A stretch of DNA of 64,000 bases from Gammaproteobacteria bacterium (GTDB taxonomy: Bacteria; Pseudomonadota; Gammaproteobacteria; GCA-002705445; GCA-002716945), in contig JABIVC010000003.1 of assembly GCA_018667355.1 (NCBI GenBank), positions 1 through 64,000 on the forward strand, given 5' to 3'. The position numbers were made by a program, and so were the translations under genes. Positions 8,943 to 19,362 of the stretch are shown one piece after another. The notes below the pieces were generated by a model. It did not search any database. It was given only the letters and a program-made list of their open reading frames with translations, and had not been told where the DNA came from. Position 1 is the first letter of the stretch, and each line of letters begins with the position of its first letter.

Positions 8943-9727
8943 TGAGAATTGCTTTATCTGTAGAGTATAATGGTTCCAACTACTTTGGTTGGCAAAAACA
9001 AAAAATTCATAAAGAAAAAACAATTCAATATCATATTGATCATGCAATATCCAAAATTGCAAATGAAGAGATACATACAATATGTGCTGGAAGAACTGAT
9101 ACTGGTGTCCATGCTTTTTCTCAAATGATTCATTTTGATACAACAAAGAGAAGACTAGATTATAAGTGGATTAATGGCATAAACTCAAACTTGCCTAACG
9201 ATGTGATTACTAAAAAAATATATCATGTAGATGATGATTTCCATGCGCGATATAGTGCCAGATCAAGGACTTATCGTTACATTATCTTAAATCAAAAATA
9301 TCCATCAACTTCTTTGTCTTCAAATGTTTTACATTTAAGTGATAACATAAGTATCTCAAAAATTAGATCTACTTTTAAATATATAAGAGGAGAAAAAGAC
9401 TTTAGCTGTTTTAGATCATCAGGATGTTCATCTAAAAGCCCAATAAAAGATATTAAATCAATATCCATCAATAGTTATAAAAATTTTATTTATATTGATA
9501 TTACAGCCAATAGTTTTTTGTATCATATGGTTAGAAATATTATTGGCGCTCTTATTGATATCGGTATATCTAAATATGAACCTAAACATATTAAGTATTT
9601 AATCAATTCTCATGATAGAAAAAAATGCAGTAAGATGGTTTTGCCCAATGGTTTATATTTAAAAAATATCAGTTATGATAAGAAATATAATATTATTTCC
9701 GATGACACATTTCCATTCTTTGAATGA
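8942..9727 (+). CDS. truA: tRNA pseudouridine synthase A (positions 38-40)
   Basis: TruA makes pseudouridine in the anticodon stem-loop. The catalytic aspartate is in CAGRTDTGVHAFSQ near residue 50. Other family signatures are YNGSNYFGWQ near the N-terminus, RSRTYRYII, and NSFLYHMVRNIIG in the C-terminal half. The 261-residue length is typical. Its ATG shares one base with the stop of the fimV-like gene, and trpF follows after a 48-bp gap, both as in Pseudomonas. Confidence 0.95.
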   Translation: MRIALSVEYNGSNYFGWQKQKIHKEKTIQYHIDHAISKIANEEIHTICAGRTDTGVHAFSQMIHFDTTKRRLDYKWINGINSNLPNDVITKKIYHVDDDFHARYSARSRTYRYIILNQKYPSTSLSSNVLHLSDNISISKIRSTFKYIRGEKDFSCFRSSGCSSKSPIKDIKSISINSYKNFIYIDITANSFLYHMVRNIIGALIDIGISKYEPKHIKYLINSHDRKKCSKMVLPNGLYLKNISYDKKYNIISDDTFPFFE

Positions 9728-9775
9728 ACCCTCTATTACTTACTCCTTAATATAAATACATGTTAATATATATTG

Positions 9776-10435
9776 ATGAAAAAGACTCTCATAAAAATAT
9801 GTGGTATGACAAATACTGATGATATCAAATGCGCAAATGATATGAGCGAGATTGACTATGTTGGTATGATATTCGCAGAAAAGAGCCCTAGATGTATAAA
9901 TATTGATATTGCGGAAAAACTCATTACTGCATGTGATAATAAAAAAGTTGTTGCAGTATTTATGAATCAAGAAAAAGATTATATCACTAATGTAATCAAT
10001 AATCTTAATCTTGATATTTTACAATTCCATGGCAATGAGTCACTAGAGTTTTGTAATCAGTTTGAGAGACCTTTTATTAAAACTTTCCATGTCAAAAATG
10101 ACTCACTAAATATTCAAGCAGAATTTATCAAGTATGCGCATGCAATATTGCTCGATACTTCGATAAATGATTTAGATGGTGGAACTGGAAGAACATTTGA
10201 CTGGGAGATTATTAATAATAAATTAATAGATGATGTCTCTTTATCTTTACCATACTTCATTGCAGGAGGGCTCAACTCTTCAAATATAAAAGATTTGATA
10301 CTGAAATATAATCCTCCTGGTATTGATGTTAGTAGCGGACTTGAATCAGATATTGGAAAAAAAGACCATCTGTTGATGAAAAAATTTATAGAAAATGTAA
10401 GAATATCTCAATTAGAATATTATGAAAAAAATTAA
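9776..10435 (+). CDS. trpF: Phosphoribosylanthranilate isomerase
   Basis: TrpF catalyses the Amadori rearrangement in tryptophan synthesis. From the ATG at 9776 it is 219 residues; a TTG three bases upstream is a weaker start. [10 protein letters not shown] holds the catalytic cysteine near the N-terminus. The FHGNES, LLDTS and phosphate-binding [11 protein letters not shown] motifs follow, with [10 protein letters not shown] at the C-terminal end. It overlaps trpB by 14 bases. The trpE, G, D and C genes are not in this window. Confidence 0.94.
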   Translation: MKKTLIKICGMTNTDDIKCANDMSEIDYVGMIFAEKSPRCINIDIAEKLITACDNKKVVAVFMNQEKDYITNVINNLNLDILQFHGNESLEFCNQFERPFIKTFHVKNDSLNIQAEFIKYAHAILLDTSINDLDGGTGRTFDWEIINNKLIDDVSLSLPYFIAGGLNSSNIKDLILKYNPPGIDVSSGLESDIGKKDHLLMKKFIENVRISQLEYYEKN

Positions 10436-11621
10436 TTATAAATCATTTCCAGATAAAGAAGGTCACTTTGCTAAATTTGGCGGAAAATATGTATCTGAAA
10501 CATTAATGTATCCACTTAATGAACTTTATAAGGCTTATATTAAAATTGCCAAATCTACTTCATTTAAAAAAGAGTTACTGGGTGAATTAAAAAATTATGT
10601 AGGCAGACCCACGCCTATTTATCATGCCTCTAGAATTAGCAAAGAACTTGGAAGTTGTAATGTTTATCTCAAGAGAGAAGACTTAAATCATACAGGAGCT
10701 CATAAAATTAATAATGCCATGGGTCAAGCTATGCTCGCTAAAGCTATGGGGAAGACACGTATAATTGCTGAAACTGGTGCTGGACAACATGGCGTTGCGA
10801 CTGCTACTGCTTGCGCTCGTTATAATTTAAAATGTGTAGTATATATGGGCAGTGATGATATCCAGAGACAAAAGGTAAATGTATATCGTATGAAACTTTT
10901 AGGTGCTGAAGTTATAGCGGTGGACTCTGGTTCTAAAACTCTAAAAGATGCTTTAAATGAGGCATTACGGGATTGGGTTACAAATGTTGATGATACTCAT
11001 TATATAATTGGATCTGTAGCTGGACCACATCCTTATCCGATGATAGTAAGAGACTTTCAATCTATTATTGGCCGAGAATCTAAACAGCAAATGAAGAAGA
11101 TCAATAAAAAAGCACACATCCTGGTAGCATGTGTAGGCGGAGGTTCTAATGCAATAGGGCTCTTCCACCCATATCTCGAAGATGACGTTGAAATTATTGG
11201 TGTGGAGGCTGGCGGATATGGTCTGAACACAGGGAAACATGCTGCTCCTCTCAATAAAGGAAAGCCTGGAATTTTACATGGCAATCGTACTTATATTATG
11301 GAAGATGAAAATGGACAGATAAAATCTACCCATTCAATTTCAGCTGGTTTAGATTATCCTGGTGTTGGACCAGAACACTCATGGCTCAAAGATAATAAAA
11401 GAGTTAAATATGTAACAGTGACTGATAAAGAAGCACTAAATGCTTTTTATTATTTAACTGAAAAAGAGGGCATTATACCTGCTCTGGAAACTGCCCATGC
11501 ACTAGCTTATGCATTTAAGCTTGCTAAAACTAGGTCAAAAAAGAATATATTGATAAATTTATCAGGTAGAGGAGATAAAGATATTGATACGATAGCATCA
11601 CTTCAAGGAATGAAAGTGTGA
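10422..11621 (+). CDS. trpB: Tryptophan synthase beta chain
   Basis: TrpB condenses indole with serine using PLP. The lysine that binds PLP is in [10 protein letters not shown] near residue 90, the phosphate loop is [10 protein letters not shown], and the N-terminus carries [14 protein letters not shown]. The 399-residue length is standard. It overlaps trpF at the start and trpA by a GTGA at the end, consistent with equal production of the two synthase subunits. Confidence 0.97.
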   Translation: MKKINYKSFPDKEGHFAKFGGKYVSETLMYPLNELYKAYIKIAKSTSFKKELLGELKNYVGRPTPIYHASRISKELGSCNVYLKREDLNHTGAHKINNAMGQAMLAKAMGKTRIIAETGAGQHGVATATACARYNLKCVVYMGSDDIQRQKVNVYRMKLLGAEVIAVDSGSKTLKDALNEALRDWVTNVDDTHYIIGSVAGPHPYPMIVRDFQSIIGRESKQQMKKINKKAHILVACVGGGSNAIGLFHPYLEDDVEIIGVEAGGYGLNTGKHAAPLNKGKPGILHGNRTYIMEDENGQIKSTHSISAGLDYPGVGPEHSWLKDNKRVKYVTVTDKEALNAFYYLTEKEGIIPALETAHALAYAFKLAKTRSKKNILINLSGRGDKDIDTIASLQGMKV

Positions 11622-12430
11622 ATAGAGTTGGTAAAATATTTTCTCTTCAGAAAAAAAATAACAGGCCAGCCTTTATAACATATTTAGTATGCGGTGATCC
11701 TGATATAACCACAACATTAAAGATTATGAATTTGATGGTGGATTCTGGCGTAGATATTATAGAGTTAGGTGTCCCATTTACTGATCCAATTGCTGATGGA
11801 CCTGTAATACAAAAAGGTGTAGAAAGAGCTTTAAAAAACAATATTTCACTAAAGAGTGTTTTAAAAGTTGTAGAGTCATTTAGAAAAGAAAATCAGAAGA
11901 CGCCTATTATCTTAATGGGTTATATGAATCCAATTGAAAGAATGGGTTATTCTAAATTCTCAAAACAAGCTAAAGCCAAGGGAGTTGACGGAGTCCTCCT
12001 TGTAGATTCTCCTCCTGAAGAGTCAGAGGATATTAATAAAATACTGATACGAAATAATTTATGTCAGATATTTCTAGCATCACCTACAACTGAAGATAAA
12101 AGGTTAATGTCAATAATTAAATTTTCCAGCGGCTATCTCTATTATGTTTCATTGAAAGGTATAACAGGCTCATCTATTACAAATTTTAATCCAATCAAAA
12201 ATAATGTTAACCGTATTAGAAAGCTATCGAATAACAGTATTCCAGTTACCGTAGGCTTTGGTATAAAAAATGCAATAGCAGCCAAAAATATTGGAAAATT
12301 TTCTGATGGTATAATTATAGGTAGTTCTATAGTAGAATTAATTGAGAAACATGTGAATGATAAAGTTATAATGTATAAAAAAATTAAGTCATTTTTAGAT
12401 AATATCAGTAAAAGTATAGGTGAAAAATGA
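11618..12430 (+). CDS. trpA: Tryptophan synthase alpha chain
   Basis: TrpA cleaves indole-3-glycerol phosphate and channels indole to TrpB. Catalytic residues are visible in [14 protein letters not shown], holding the family glutamate and aspartate. The start is GTG at 11618, overlapping the trpB stop; this gives the usual N-terminus and 270 residues. The phosphate-binding part includes VGFGIKN and [10 protein letters not shown]. It overlaps accD by an ATGA. Confidence 0.96.
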   Translation: MNRVGKIFSLQKKNNRPAFITYLVCGDPDITTTLKIMNLMVDSGVDIIELGVPFTDPIADGPVIQKGVERALKNNISLKSVLKVVESFRKENQKTPIILMGYMNPIERMGYSKFSKQAKAKGVDGVLLVDSPPEESEDINKILIRNNLCQIFLASPTTEDKRLMSIIKFSSGYLYYVSLKGITGSSITNFNPIKNNVNRIRKLSNNSIPVTVGFGIKNAIAAKNIGKFSDGIIIGSSIVELIEKHVNDKVIMYKKIKSFLDNISKSIGEK

Positions 12431-13302
12431 GTTGGCTAGATAAAATATTACCTTCAAGAATAAGAGCGGAGAAGGAAGGCAAAGGATCTGTTCCTGAAGG
12501 GCTATGGCATAAATGTCCTAATTGTGATGCAGTAATTTATAGAGCTGAATTTGAAAAAAATCTCAATGTATGTCCAAAATGTAATCATCATGGCAGAATA
12601 TCAGCCCGTAAAAGAGCTGACTTAATCTTAGACAGCGATGATAGAATGGAACTATTCCCTGATATTATGCCTGTGGATATGCTTAACTTTAAGGATAAAG
12701 AGAAATATAAAGATAAATTATCAACTACCCAGAAAAGAACTGGCGAAAAAGATGCAATGTTAGTCTTTAAAGGTAAAATTAATAAGATACCAGCAGTCCT
12801 ATGCATATTTGAATATTCCTTCTTTGGTGGGTCTATGGGATCCGTTGTTGGGGAAAAATTCGCTTTAGCTGTTAAAAAATGTATTGAAGAAAAAAAACCT
12901 CTAATTTGTTTTTCAGCAAGTGGAGGAGCTAGAATGCAAGAATCATTATTTTCTCTATTCCAAATGGCTAAAACAAGTGCTGCTCTTAATGACTTATCTC
13001 ACCATGGCTTACCATATATTTCAGTATTAACAGACCCGACAATGGGTGGAGTTTCTGCAAGTCTGGCTATGCTAGGTGATATTAACGTGGGTGAGCCAAA
13101 TGCCCTCATTGGTTTTGCTGGCCCCAGAGTAATTGAACAAACAGTTGGAGAAAAACTCCCAGAAGGATTTCAACGAAGTGAGTTTCTACAAGATCATGGT
13201 GCAATAGATTTTATATTAGATAGAAATAATCAAAAAGCTGGATTGGCTGAAATAATTTCATCCCTGATGAGTAACTATAATAGTGAAAAAATATCCAAGT
13301 AA
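12427..13302 (+). CDS. accD: Acetyl-CoA carboxylase carboxyltransferase subunit beta
   Basis: AccD with AccA transfers carboxyl from biotin to acetyl-CoA, the first step of fatty-acid synthesis. The N-terminal zinc ribbon is complete: CPNC near residue 30 and CPKC near residue 50. The crotonase-like core contains [19 protein letters not shown] and [15 protein letters not shown]. The 291-residue length is typical. The trpA-accD-folC linkage is widely conserved in gammaproteobacteria. Confidence 0.97.
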   Translation: MSWLDKILPSRIRAEKEGKGSVPEGLWHKCPNCDAVIYRAEFEKNLNVCPKCNHHGRISARKRADLILDSDDRMELFPDIMPVDMLNFKDKEKYKDKLSTTQKRTGEKDAMLVFKGKINKIPAVLCIFEYSFFGGSMGSVVGEKFALAVKKCIEEKKPLICFSASGGARMQESLFSLFQMAKTSAALNDLSHHGLPYISVLTDPTMGGVSASLAMLGDINVGEPNALIGFAGPRVIEQTVGEKLPEGFQRSEFLQDHGAIDFILDRNNQKAGLAEIISSLMSNYNSEKISK

Positions 13303-14575
13303 TTTACAGGAATGGCTTGATTGGCAACAAACCCTCCATCCACAAAACATAGACTTCAAACTAGAACGTATCAAATCAGTATATGAAAAGCTAAATATTA
13401 AAAGCATTGCTGACAAAGTTATTATTGTTGCTGGGACAAATGGAAAAGGTTCTACTGTAGCAATATTAGAGAGTATTCTCTATGAAAACAATTTATCTGT
13501 CGGAACTTTTACCTCACCTCATATTAAACGTTATAATGAAAGAATAAAAATAAATAAAGAAGAAGTATCATCTGATGATTTAATTAAATCATTTAAAATT
13601 ATTGATAAATTAAGAGATGAAACAACTTTAACTTATTTTGAGTTTGCAACATTGACAGCGTTTTATTTATTCAGTAAAAGAAAATTAGATTATGCGGTTT
13701 TAGAGGTAGGCCTAGGTGGCCGGCTTGATGCTACGAATATTATTGACTCAAACTTATCAATAATCACATCTATAGGAATTGATCATACTGAATTTTTAGG
13801 AACTACAATTGATAGTATTGCATTAGAAAAAGCTGGTGTGATGAGACCATTTTCTCCATGTATATATGCAGATCATGAGCCACCTGCAGTATTATTAAGT
13901 TATGCTAAAAAAAATGGGTCTAACTTTTTATATAATCAAAATGATTTTTTCACAAAAATACAAAATGATTCATGGACATGGAAAAGTTACTCAGGTAATG
14001 AGTTAGTCTTACCTCTACTCCCACTGATAGGGGACTTTCAATATAATCATGCAGCAGCTGCATTACAAGCTTTAGAAATCACTGAGCCATCTATAATTAA
14101 TGATACAGAGTCATTAAAAAAGGGTATTGAAAATATTGCGCTGATAGGCAGATATCAAAAAATAACATCTTCACCTGAAATTATTATAGATGTTGCACAT
14201 AATGCAGATTCTGCAGAAAAGTTAATGGATAATATTGGCAGGGAAGAAAAAAAGAATACTTATGCCGTAGTTGGAATATTAAAAGATAAAGACGTGTATA
14301 GTCTAATCAAGCCGATGGCGAACAGTGTTGATAGATGGTTTTGTGGTACAATAAATAGTGAGAGAGGAATGAATGCAGTAGAAATTAAATCTCGAATGTC
14401 TAGTATCATTAATGATGATGAGGTTCTAACTTTTGATAGTATTTATCATGCATGCGCTGAAGCTCTAAAATCTTTAGGTAAAGATGACCGTCTTATTGTA
14501 TATGGTTCGTTCTACACTGTTTCTGAATTTTTAGATTATTATGAGTCGATCGATAAAAATAGAGGAATCATGTAA
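13283..14575 (+). CDS. folC: Bifunctional folylpolyglutamate / dihydrofolate synthase
   Basis: FolC adds glutamate to dihydropteroate and to folates. The ATP loop is [10 protein letters not shown] near residue 50; the Mur-ligase-like features [24 protein letters not shown] and DVAHNADS are present. The start is GTG at 13283, 20 bases inside accD, and yields the expected N-terminal helix with [13 protein letters not shown]. The 430-residue length is normal. Overlap with accD suggests translational coupling. Confidence 0.94.
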   Translation: MKKYPSNLQEWLDWQQTLHPQNIDFKLERIKSVYEKLNIKSIADKVIIVAGTNGKGSTVAILESILYENNLSVGTFTSPHIKRYNERIKINKEEVSSDDLIKSFKIIDKLRDETTLTYFEFATLTAFYLFSKRKLDYAVLEVGLGGRLDATNIIDSNLSIITSIGIDHTEFLGTTIDSIALEKAGVMRPFSPCIYADHEPPAVLLSYAKKNGSNFLYNQNDFFTKIQNDSWTWKSYSGNELVLPLLPLIGDFQYNHAAAALQALEITEPSIINDTESLKKGIENIALIGRYQKITSSPEIIIDVAHNADSAEKLMDNIGREEKKNTYAVVGILKDKDVYSLIKPMANSVDRWFCGTINSERGMNAVEIKSRMSSIINDDEVLTFDSIYHACAEALKSLGKDDRLIVYGSFYTVSEFLDYYESIDKNRGIM

Positions 14576-15018
14576 TGAAATATAAAAATATATACCTAAT
14601 TTTTTCCTTATTATTCGTGCCAATATATATTTTCCATGCGCCAATTATTAGCTATATTCATAATTTTGACAAAATTACTTATTCTTTGACAATGCCTGAA
14701 AACAACTTAGAAACTGATTCAGCAGATATTACAAATTTTAAAGATCTAAATATTTCTAATGATATACCTTTGCGGAAGGTAATTTCTGAATCTTGGATTA
14801 TATCGTTCCCAGAGATTAACTCTGAAAAGCTAGTTAGTAATTTTAAAAATGATCTGAAAAAAATCGGGATAACTTCTGTTATTAAATTAAACTCTTCAGC
14901 TCAAACTAAAGTAGTATCGATAGGACCATTTGTTGATAAAGATATTGCTGAAAGCATAGCGCTTAAAATTAATAAATCCCTGGGTTACTCTGGTGGTGTT
15001 AAGAGATTAAATAATTAA
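14575..15018 (+). CDS. SPOR-domain inner-membrane protein (DedD position)
   Basis: A 147-residue protein with one N-terminal membrane segment (about residues 5-25), a short linker and a C-terminal SPOR fold (about residues 70-145) with a WIISFPEI strand and VVSIGPFVDKDIAESIA. SPOR domains bind denuded glycan at the division septum. The folC-SPOR-cvpA-purF order is that of dedD in gammaproteobacteria. It is shorter than E. coli DedD (220 residues), mostly in the linker. It overlaps folC and cvpA by one base each. Confidence 0.8.
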   Translation: MKYKNIYLIFSLLFVPIYIFHAPIISYIHNFDKITYSLTMPENNLETDSADITNFKDLNISNDIPLRKVISESWIISFPEINSEKLVSNFKNDLKKIGITSVIKLNSSAQTKVVSIGPFVDKDIAESIALKINKSLGYSGGVKRLNN

Positions 15019-15509
15019 TGTCAACTCTGGATATTGGAATCATACTATTTGTAATCTTCTGGGGGGTTAGAGGTTTCTTCAAAGGGTTTGCATCTGAAAT
15101 TATTTCTTTATTAGTATGGGTTTCTGCGTTTTACTTATCAATTAAATATTTTCATATCCCATCAGGAATGATTAATGATTATATTTCATCAGCACAGGTT
15201 TCTTCCATAATTACAGTCATTTCTATATTCGTTATAACTTTCTTGATTGCAGCTATTCTAGGTTTTATATCCTCCAAACTTATTAATTTTATTGGATTAT
15301 ATAATTATAATAAGATACTCGGATTACTTTTTGGCTCAATCAAAGGTTTGGTATTTTTGTCATTTTTTACATATATCATCTATCAAACAGACTCACAAAA
15401 CTATTATATGCTCAAAGAATCAGAGTTTATGCCAATTTTTAAGGATTTTTTAGATAAATATACGCAAAGAGGCAATTCACTCTTTGATAGTTTGGAATTA
15501 AAAATATAA
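15018..15509 (+). CDS. cvpA: CvpA family membrane protein
   Basis: CvpA is an inner-membrane protein named for colicin V production and linked to envelope stress and purine context. This copy has 163 residues with four predicted helices, starting near residues 3, 28, 62 and 100. The N-terminus DIGIILFVIFWGVRGFFKGF is typical of the family. It sits immediately before purF, its usual partner. Molecular function remains unsettled in the family. Confidence 0.9.
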   Translation: MSTLDIGIILFVIFWGVRGFFKGFASEIISLLVWVSAFYLSIKYFHIPSGMINDYISSAQVSSIITVISIFVITFLIAAILGFISSKLINFIGLYNYNKILGLLFGSIKGLVFLSFFTYIIYQTDSQNYYMLKESEFMPIFKDFLDKYTQRGNSLFDSLELKI

Positions 15510-15519
15510 GATATAGCAT

Positions 15520-17025
15520 ATGTGCGGAATAGTTGCGGTTTATGGGACAAATAATGTAGTTCGCGATATTTATGAATCGTTAACTGTGCTGCAACATCGT
15601 GGTCAAGATGCATCAGGAATTCTTACGAATCATGAAGGCAAAATTCTTCTTAGAAAATCTCTGGGATTAGTGAGGGATGGGTTTGATGCTCGTCATATAT
15701 CACGCTTAAAAGGTAAGCTAGGAATTGGGCATGTTAGATACCCTACTGCAGGCCAAGCTGACAGCTCATCAGAAGCTCAGCCTTTTTATGTAAATTCACC
15801 ATATGGAATAGGACTTGCGCATAATGGGAATTTAATAAATTCTGCAGAATTAAAAAGTAACCTTTTTTCTGAAGATTTGAGACATATTAACACTAAATCA
15901 GACTCTGAAATTTTATTAAATATTTTTGCTCATGAGTTGCATTTGCATAGTAAAGAGTCCTTTACTCCAGATGATGTATTTTATGCAGTAGCTGGCGTTC
16001 ATCGCAGAGTAAAAGGTGCTTATGCTGTTGTTACGTTAATATCTGATAGAGGCATAGTTGCATTTCGCGACCCAATGGGTATCAGACCATTGTGTTTTGG
16101 TACTAGAGAAATAGATGGAAAAACTGAGACAATGATTGCCTCAGAATCTGTGGCCCTTGATAGCGCAGGTTTTAAGCTAGAACGAGATATTCTACCTGGT
16201 GAAGCAGTTTTCGTTGATATTGACGGTAACATTCATTCACGATTATGCACAGAAAATACTGGGCATACACCATGTATATTTGAGTATGTTTATTTCGCCA
16301 GACCAGATTCAATTATTGATGGTATTTCTGTTTATACAGCTAGAATGAAAATGGGGCAAAACCTTGCTAAAAAAATTATTAGAACATGGAAAGATCATGA
16401 TATTGATGTTGTTATGCCAATACCTGACACTAGTCGAATATCTGCATTAGAACTATCTGTATCACTTAAAGTCCCATTCAGGGAAGGTTTTATAAAAAAT
16501 AGATATATTGGCCGTACATTCATTATGCCTGAGCAGTCTCAGAGAGCTAAATCTGTAAAAAGAAAATTAAATGCTATAGCTTCTGAGTTCAAAGGTAAGA
16601 ATGTACTTTTAGTAGATGATTCTATAGTACGTGGCACTACATCAAAACAAATTATTGATATGGCTAGAGAAGCTGGGGCAAAAAAAGTTTATATGGCCTC
16701 CGCTGCGCCAGCAGTTAAACATCCTAATGTATATGGTATTGATATGCCAGCTAGTAATGAATTTGCTGCCGATGGAAGGACAGAAAAAGAAATATCAAGT
16801 TTAATTGGAGCTGATAGACTTGTCTATCAAGATCTCTCTGATTTAGTTAAATCAGTTAAAGATTCAGGGTCATCTATAAAAAATTTTGATTCATCTTGTT
16901 TTGATGGCAAATATGTTACAGATGATGTAACTGAAGAATACCTAAAAGAACTTGATGACCTGCGCAATGATGCTGCAAAAAACAAGAACCCTTCAGATTC
17001 ACATGATGATGTTATGGTGTATTAG
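15520..17025 (+). CDS. purF: Amidophosphoribosyltransferase
   Basis: PurF makes phosphoribosylamine from PRPP and glutamine, the first committed step of purine synthesis. The nucleophile Cys1 (after Met removal) begins MCGIVAVYG. The glutaminase domain shows [11 protein letters not shown] and [10 protein letters not shown]. The PRPP loop [14 protein letters not shown] lies near residue 370. The 501-residue length matches E. coli PurF. Confidence 0.97.
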   Translation: MCGIVAVYGTNNVVRDIYESLTVLQHRGQDASGILTNHEGKILLRKSLGLVRDGFDARHISRLKGKLGIGHVRYPTAGQADSSSEAQPFYVNSPYGIGLAHNGNLINSAELKSNLFSEDLRHINTKSDSEILLNIFAHELHLHSKESFTPDDVFYAVAGVHRRVKGAYAVVTLISDRGIVAFRDPMGIRPLCFGTREIDGKTETMIASESVALDSAGFKLERDILPGEAVFVDIDGNIHSRLCTENTGHTPCIFEYVYFARPDSIIDGISVYTARMKMGQNLAKKIIRTWKDHDIDVVMPIPDTSRISALELSVSLKVPFREGFIKNRYIGRTFIMPEQSQRAKSVKRKLNAIASEFKGKNVLLVDDSIVRGTTSKQIIDMAREAGAKKVYMASAAPAVKHPNVYGIDMPASNEFAADGRTEKEISSLIGADRLVYQDLSDLVKSVKDSGSSIKNFDSSCFDGKYVTDDVTEEYLKELDDLRNDAAKNKNPSDSHDDVMVY

Positions 17026-17028
17026 ATA

Positions 17029-17625
17029 ATGTCAGATACTGAGCTTTTAATAACAAAAGCAGTAGGCAAGATATTTACCGAAAGATTTCCTTCAATAAAT
17101 TCAGAAAAATATATCTTAGTATTACCATCTAAACAAATGCTTTTTCTAATCACAAGTAGTAGCATTGCCTCATCATACCCTATATCTACATCAAAGTTTG
17201 GACTTGGAAATCAAAATGATTCATTTAAAACTCCATTAGGTCTTCATTACATTTCAGACAAGATTGGAAACGATGCACCAAAGATGACTATATTTAGAGG
17301 AAGAAAGACTTTAAAAGGTGAACTTACGTTATCTGATTTAGATCTTCCTGAAAATAAAGAAATCCGTAATAAGCACTTTTTGTCTCATGAAGATGTAATC
17401 ACTTCAAGAATATTATGGCTAAAAGGCCATGAAGAAGGGATTAATAAAGGTAAAAATATTGATAGTTATTCACGATATATTTATATACACGGAACAGCTC
17501 ATGAAGATAAAATTGGTACACCAGCTTCACATGGGTGCGTCAGAATGAATAATGATGATGTCATTGAGTTATTTAATAATACATTTATTGGTATGCCTGT
17601 CCTCATATCGGATTTAACAGATTAA
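17029..17625 (+). CDS. YkuD (L,D-transpeptidase fold) enzyme without signal peptide
   Basis: The catalytic signature is present near residues 150-170: IHGTAHEDKIGTPASHGCVRM, with His, Ser-His-Gly-Cys and Arg. The protein is 198 residues and starts with a polar segment, with no signal peptide or membrane helix. YkuD enzymes that cross-link the wall are exported. Signal-less relatives such as Acinetobacter ElsL are cytoplasmic L,D-carboxypeptidases that trim recycled stem peptides. Together with mupP about 400 bases downstream this favours a muropeptide recycling role (inference). It follows purF by 3 bases. Confidence 0.8.
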   Translation: MSDTELLITKAVGKIFTERFPSINSEKYILVLPSKQMLFLITSSSIASSYPISTSKFGLGNQNDSFKTPLGLHYISDKIGNDAPKMTIFRGRKTLKGELTLSDLDLPENKEIRNKHFLSHEDVITSRILWLKGHEEGINKGKNIDSYSRYIYIHGTAHEDKIGTPASHGCVRMNNDDVIELFNNTFIGMPVLISDLTD

Positions 17626-17653
17626 TATTACAAACAATCGTGGTGAAATTATT

Positions 17654-18013
17654 ATGACTGAAATATTAATAAAAGATCTGAAAAACATAATATCTGATCT
17701 TATAAATACTCCTATATTGATTGATAAGTTAGATGAATTAAGAATACAATATGCAGAAATAACTGAGAAATTAGAAAATATAGATATAAATAAAGATAGC
17801 AGTCTTTTTGAAACCTTAAAAGATCAAAGGCTTAAACTAGAAAATCCTCTAAAAAATTTCATAAACTATAAAAATACAATCATATTAATAAAAGAATGCA
17901 AAGATACTATCTCAAAAAGCAAAAATAATGAAATTACAACTATTGCAAAAAAAAAATTAAAGGAGAGCTTACGCCTAAAAACAATATTAGAAGAAAGTTT
18001 AATAAGGTTATAA
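17654..18013 (+). CDS. Small helical protein resembling the RF1 N-terminal (PCRF) domain
   Basis: A 119-residue, lysine/glutamate-rich, mostly helical protein. Its second half (YKNTIILIKECKDTISKSKN, then EITTIAKKKLKESLRLKTIL) follows the residue pattern of the RF1 N-terminal domain. In RF1 this reads a YxxxxxxxxEAxxLL helix, then DPEMxxMAxxELxxLxxxxxxLExxL. The gene ends just where RF1 would continue with LLPKDP. No GGQ or PxT domain follows. The match is by eye and may reflect generic coiled-coil composition. It converges on mupP, overlapping it by 6 bases. Confidence 0.5.
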   Translation: MTEILIKDLKNIISDLINTPILIDKLDELRIQYAEITEKLENIDINKDSSLFETLKDQRLKLENPLKNFINYKNTIILIKECKDTISKSKNNEITTIAKKKLKESLRLKTILEESLIRL

Positions 18014-18670
18014 AGCCAATATTTTAATTAAATCTATAGGGTTTGTTATATTTATATCTGCATTCCATGACAGGATATCTTTTTCGGGTCCCACAAAACC
18101 AAAGTCTGCAGCTACTGTCAACATACCTGCATTTTTACCTGCTAAAATATCTCTCTCGTCATCTCCTATATAGACAGTATTTTCAGCAGTCACCTCTGCC
18201 ATATCAATAGCTTTTAATAAACCTTCTGGATTAGGCTTAGTTTCTTTAAGCATATCACCAGTAACTAGATATTTCACATCTCTAGCAATAGTCAAACCTT
18301 CAAGTATTTTATTAACATATTTTGAATGTTTATTTGTTACAATTCCCCACTTAATATTATTCTTTTTTATATATCCTAATAATTTTGAGATACCATCTAC
18401 CATCTTTGTATGAACGAAGGTATTGATTGAGTACTCTTGCAAAAAATCAGCTCTTATGGATGATGAGTCTATCGGTCTCCCATTAACTTTTGAAGCATAG
18501 TCTATAATACCAACTGCACCTTTAGAAATATGAAGCTTCAATTCATTACAACATACATTTATAAATTTTTTTTCTGTCAAGATAGTATTTAATGCATCAC
18601 ACATATCTTTGGAGGTATCTGCGAATGTTCCATCTAAGTCAAATAATATACATTCTATATCTTTGTTCAT
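18008..18670 (-). CDS. mupP: HAD phosphatase, probable N-acetylmuramic acid 6-phosphate phosphatase
   Basis: The HAD motifs are complete: FDLDGTFADT (motif I), VTNKH (II), KPNPEG lysine (III) and YIGDDERD (IV), with a helical cap between I and II. The family includes phosphoglycolate phosphatase (Gph). Linkage to ubiG points to MupP, which in Pseudomonas dephosphorylates MurNAc-6-P during peptidoglycan recycling. The 220-residue length fits. Its start overlaps the ubiG stop by 4 bases. The MupP assignment over Gph rests on context. Confidence 0.75.
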   Translation of the reverse strand: MNKDIECILFDLDGTFADTSKDMCDALNTILTEKKFINVCCNELKLHISKGAVGIIDYASKVNGRPIDSSSIRADFLQEYSINTFVHTKMVDGISKLLGYIKKNNIKWGIVTNKHSKYVNKILEGLTIARDVKYLVTGDMLKETKPNPEGLLKAIDMAEVTAENTVYIGDDERDILAGKNAGMLTVAADFGFVGPEKDILSWNADINITNPIDLIKILAL

Positions 18671-19359
18671 TTTTTTGTGGAGGTCATGAAATAATTGATT
18701 TTAGTCATACTTGATAACGAAAAGGTATGATCTATAGGGTTTAGTTTGACACCAGATACATCATCAATTTTAAATCCAGCAAGCTCCAGTAATAGCGCTA
18801 ACTCTGATGGTTTAATAAACTTTTCATATTGATGTGTACCTTGTGGGACAATTTTTAAAAAATATTCTGCAATAACTTTAGCAAAAGCGAAGGAGACAAT
18901 ATTCCTATTAATCGTTGAGAAGAATAATGTTGAATTCTTTTTTGTAACTTCAGAAATACTATGAATTAGCTTTTCCTGATCAGGGACATGCTCGATAAGC
19001 TCAAAACATATAACTACATCAAATTTTTTTTTATTTTTCTCAATATAAGATTCTAGGGTAGAGCATATATATTCGATATTTAGATTACTTTCTTTAGCAT
19101 GTTGCTTAGCTATGTTGATAGTTTTTTCTGACGCATCTAATCCTGTTATTTTAGCGCCTTTTTTTGATAACTCTTCAGCAAGTAGTCCTCCACCACAACC
19201 TATATCTAGAATACGAAGACCTTTAATATTGATAGTATTCTGAATATAGTCAACTCTTATTGGTGTCAGGTTATGTATTAGTTTGTATGGGCCTCTTTTA
19301 TTCCACCATTCATGCGCATATATATCAAAATTATCTATTTCTTTTTTATCAATATTCAT
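18667..19359 (-). CDS. ubiG: Ubiquinone biosynthesis O-methyltransferase
   Basis: UbiG performs both O-methylations in ubiquinone synthesis, so the organism should respire with ubiquinone. The SAM site is ILDIGCGGGLLAEELSKKG near residue 55, followed by GLDASEKTINIA. FELIEHVPDQEKL and FFSTINRN match the family. The 230-residue length and the N-terminal HEWWNKRGPYKLIHNLTPIR are typical. It lies 3 bases after the amidohydrolase gene and overlaps mupP. Confidence 0.94.
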   Translation of the reverse strand: MNIDKKEIDNFDIYAHEWWNKRGPYKLIHNLTPIRVDYIQNTINIKGLRILDIGCGGGLLAEELSKKGAKITGLDASEKTINIAKQHAKESNLNIEYICSTLESYIEKNKKKFDVVICFELIEHVPDQEKLIHSISEVTKKNSTLFFSTINRNIVSFAFAKVIAEYFLKIVPQGTHQYEKFIKPSELALLLELAGFKIDDVSGVKLNPIDHTFSLSSMTKINYFMTSTKK

Positions 19360-19362
19360 AGC

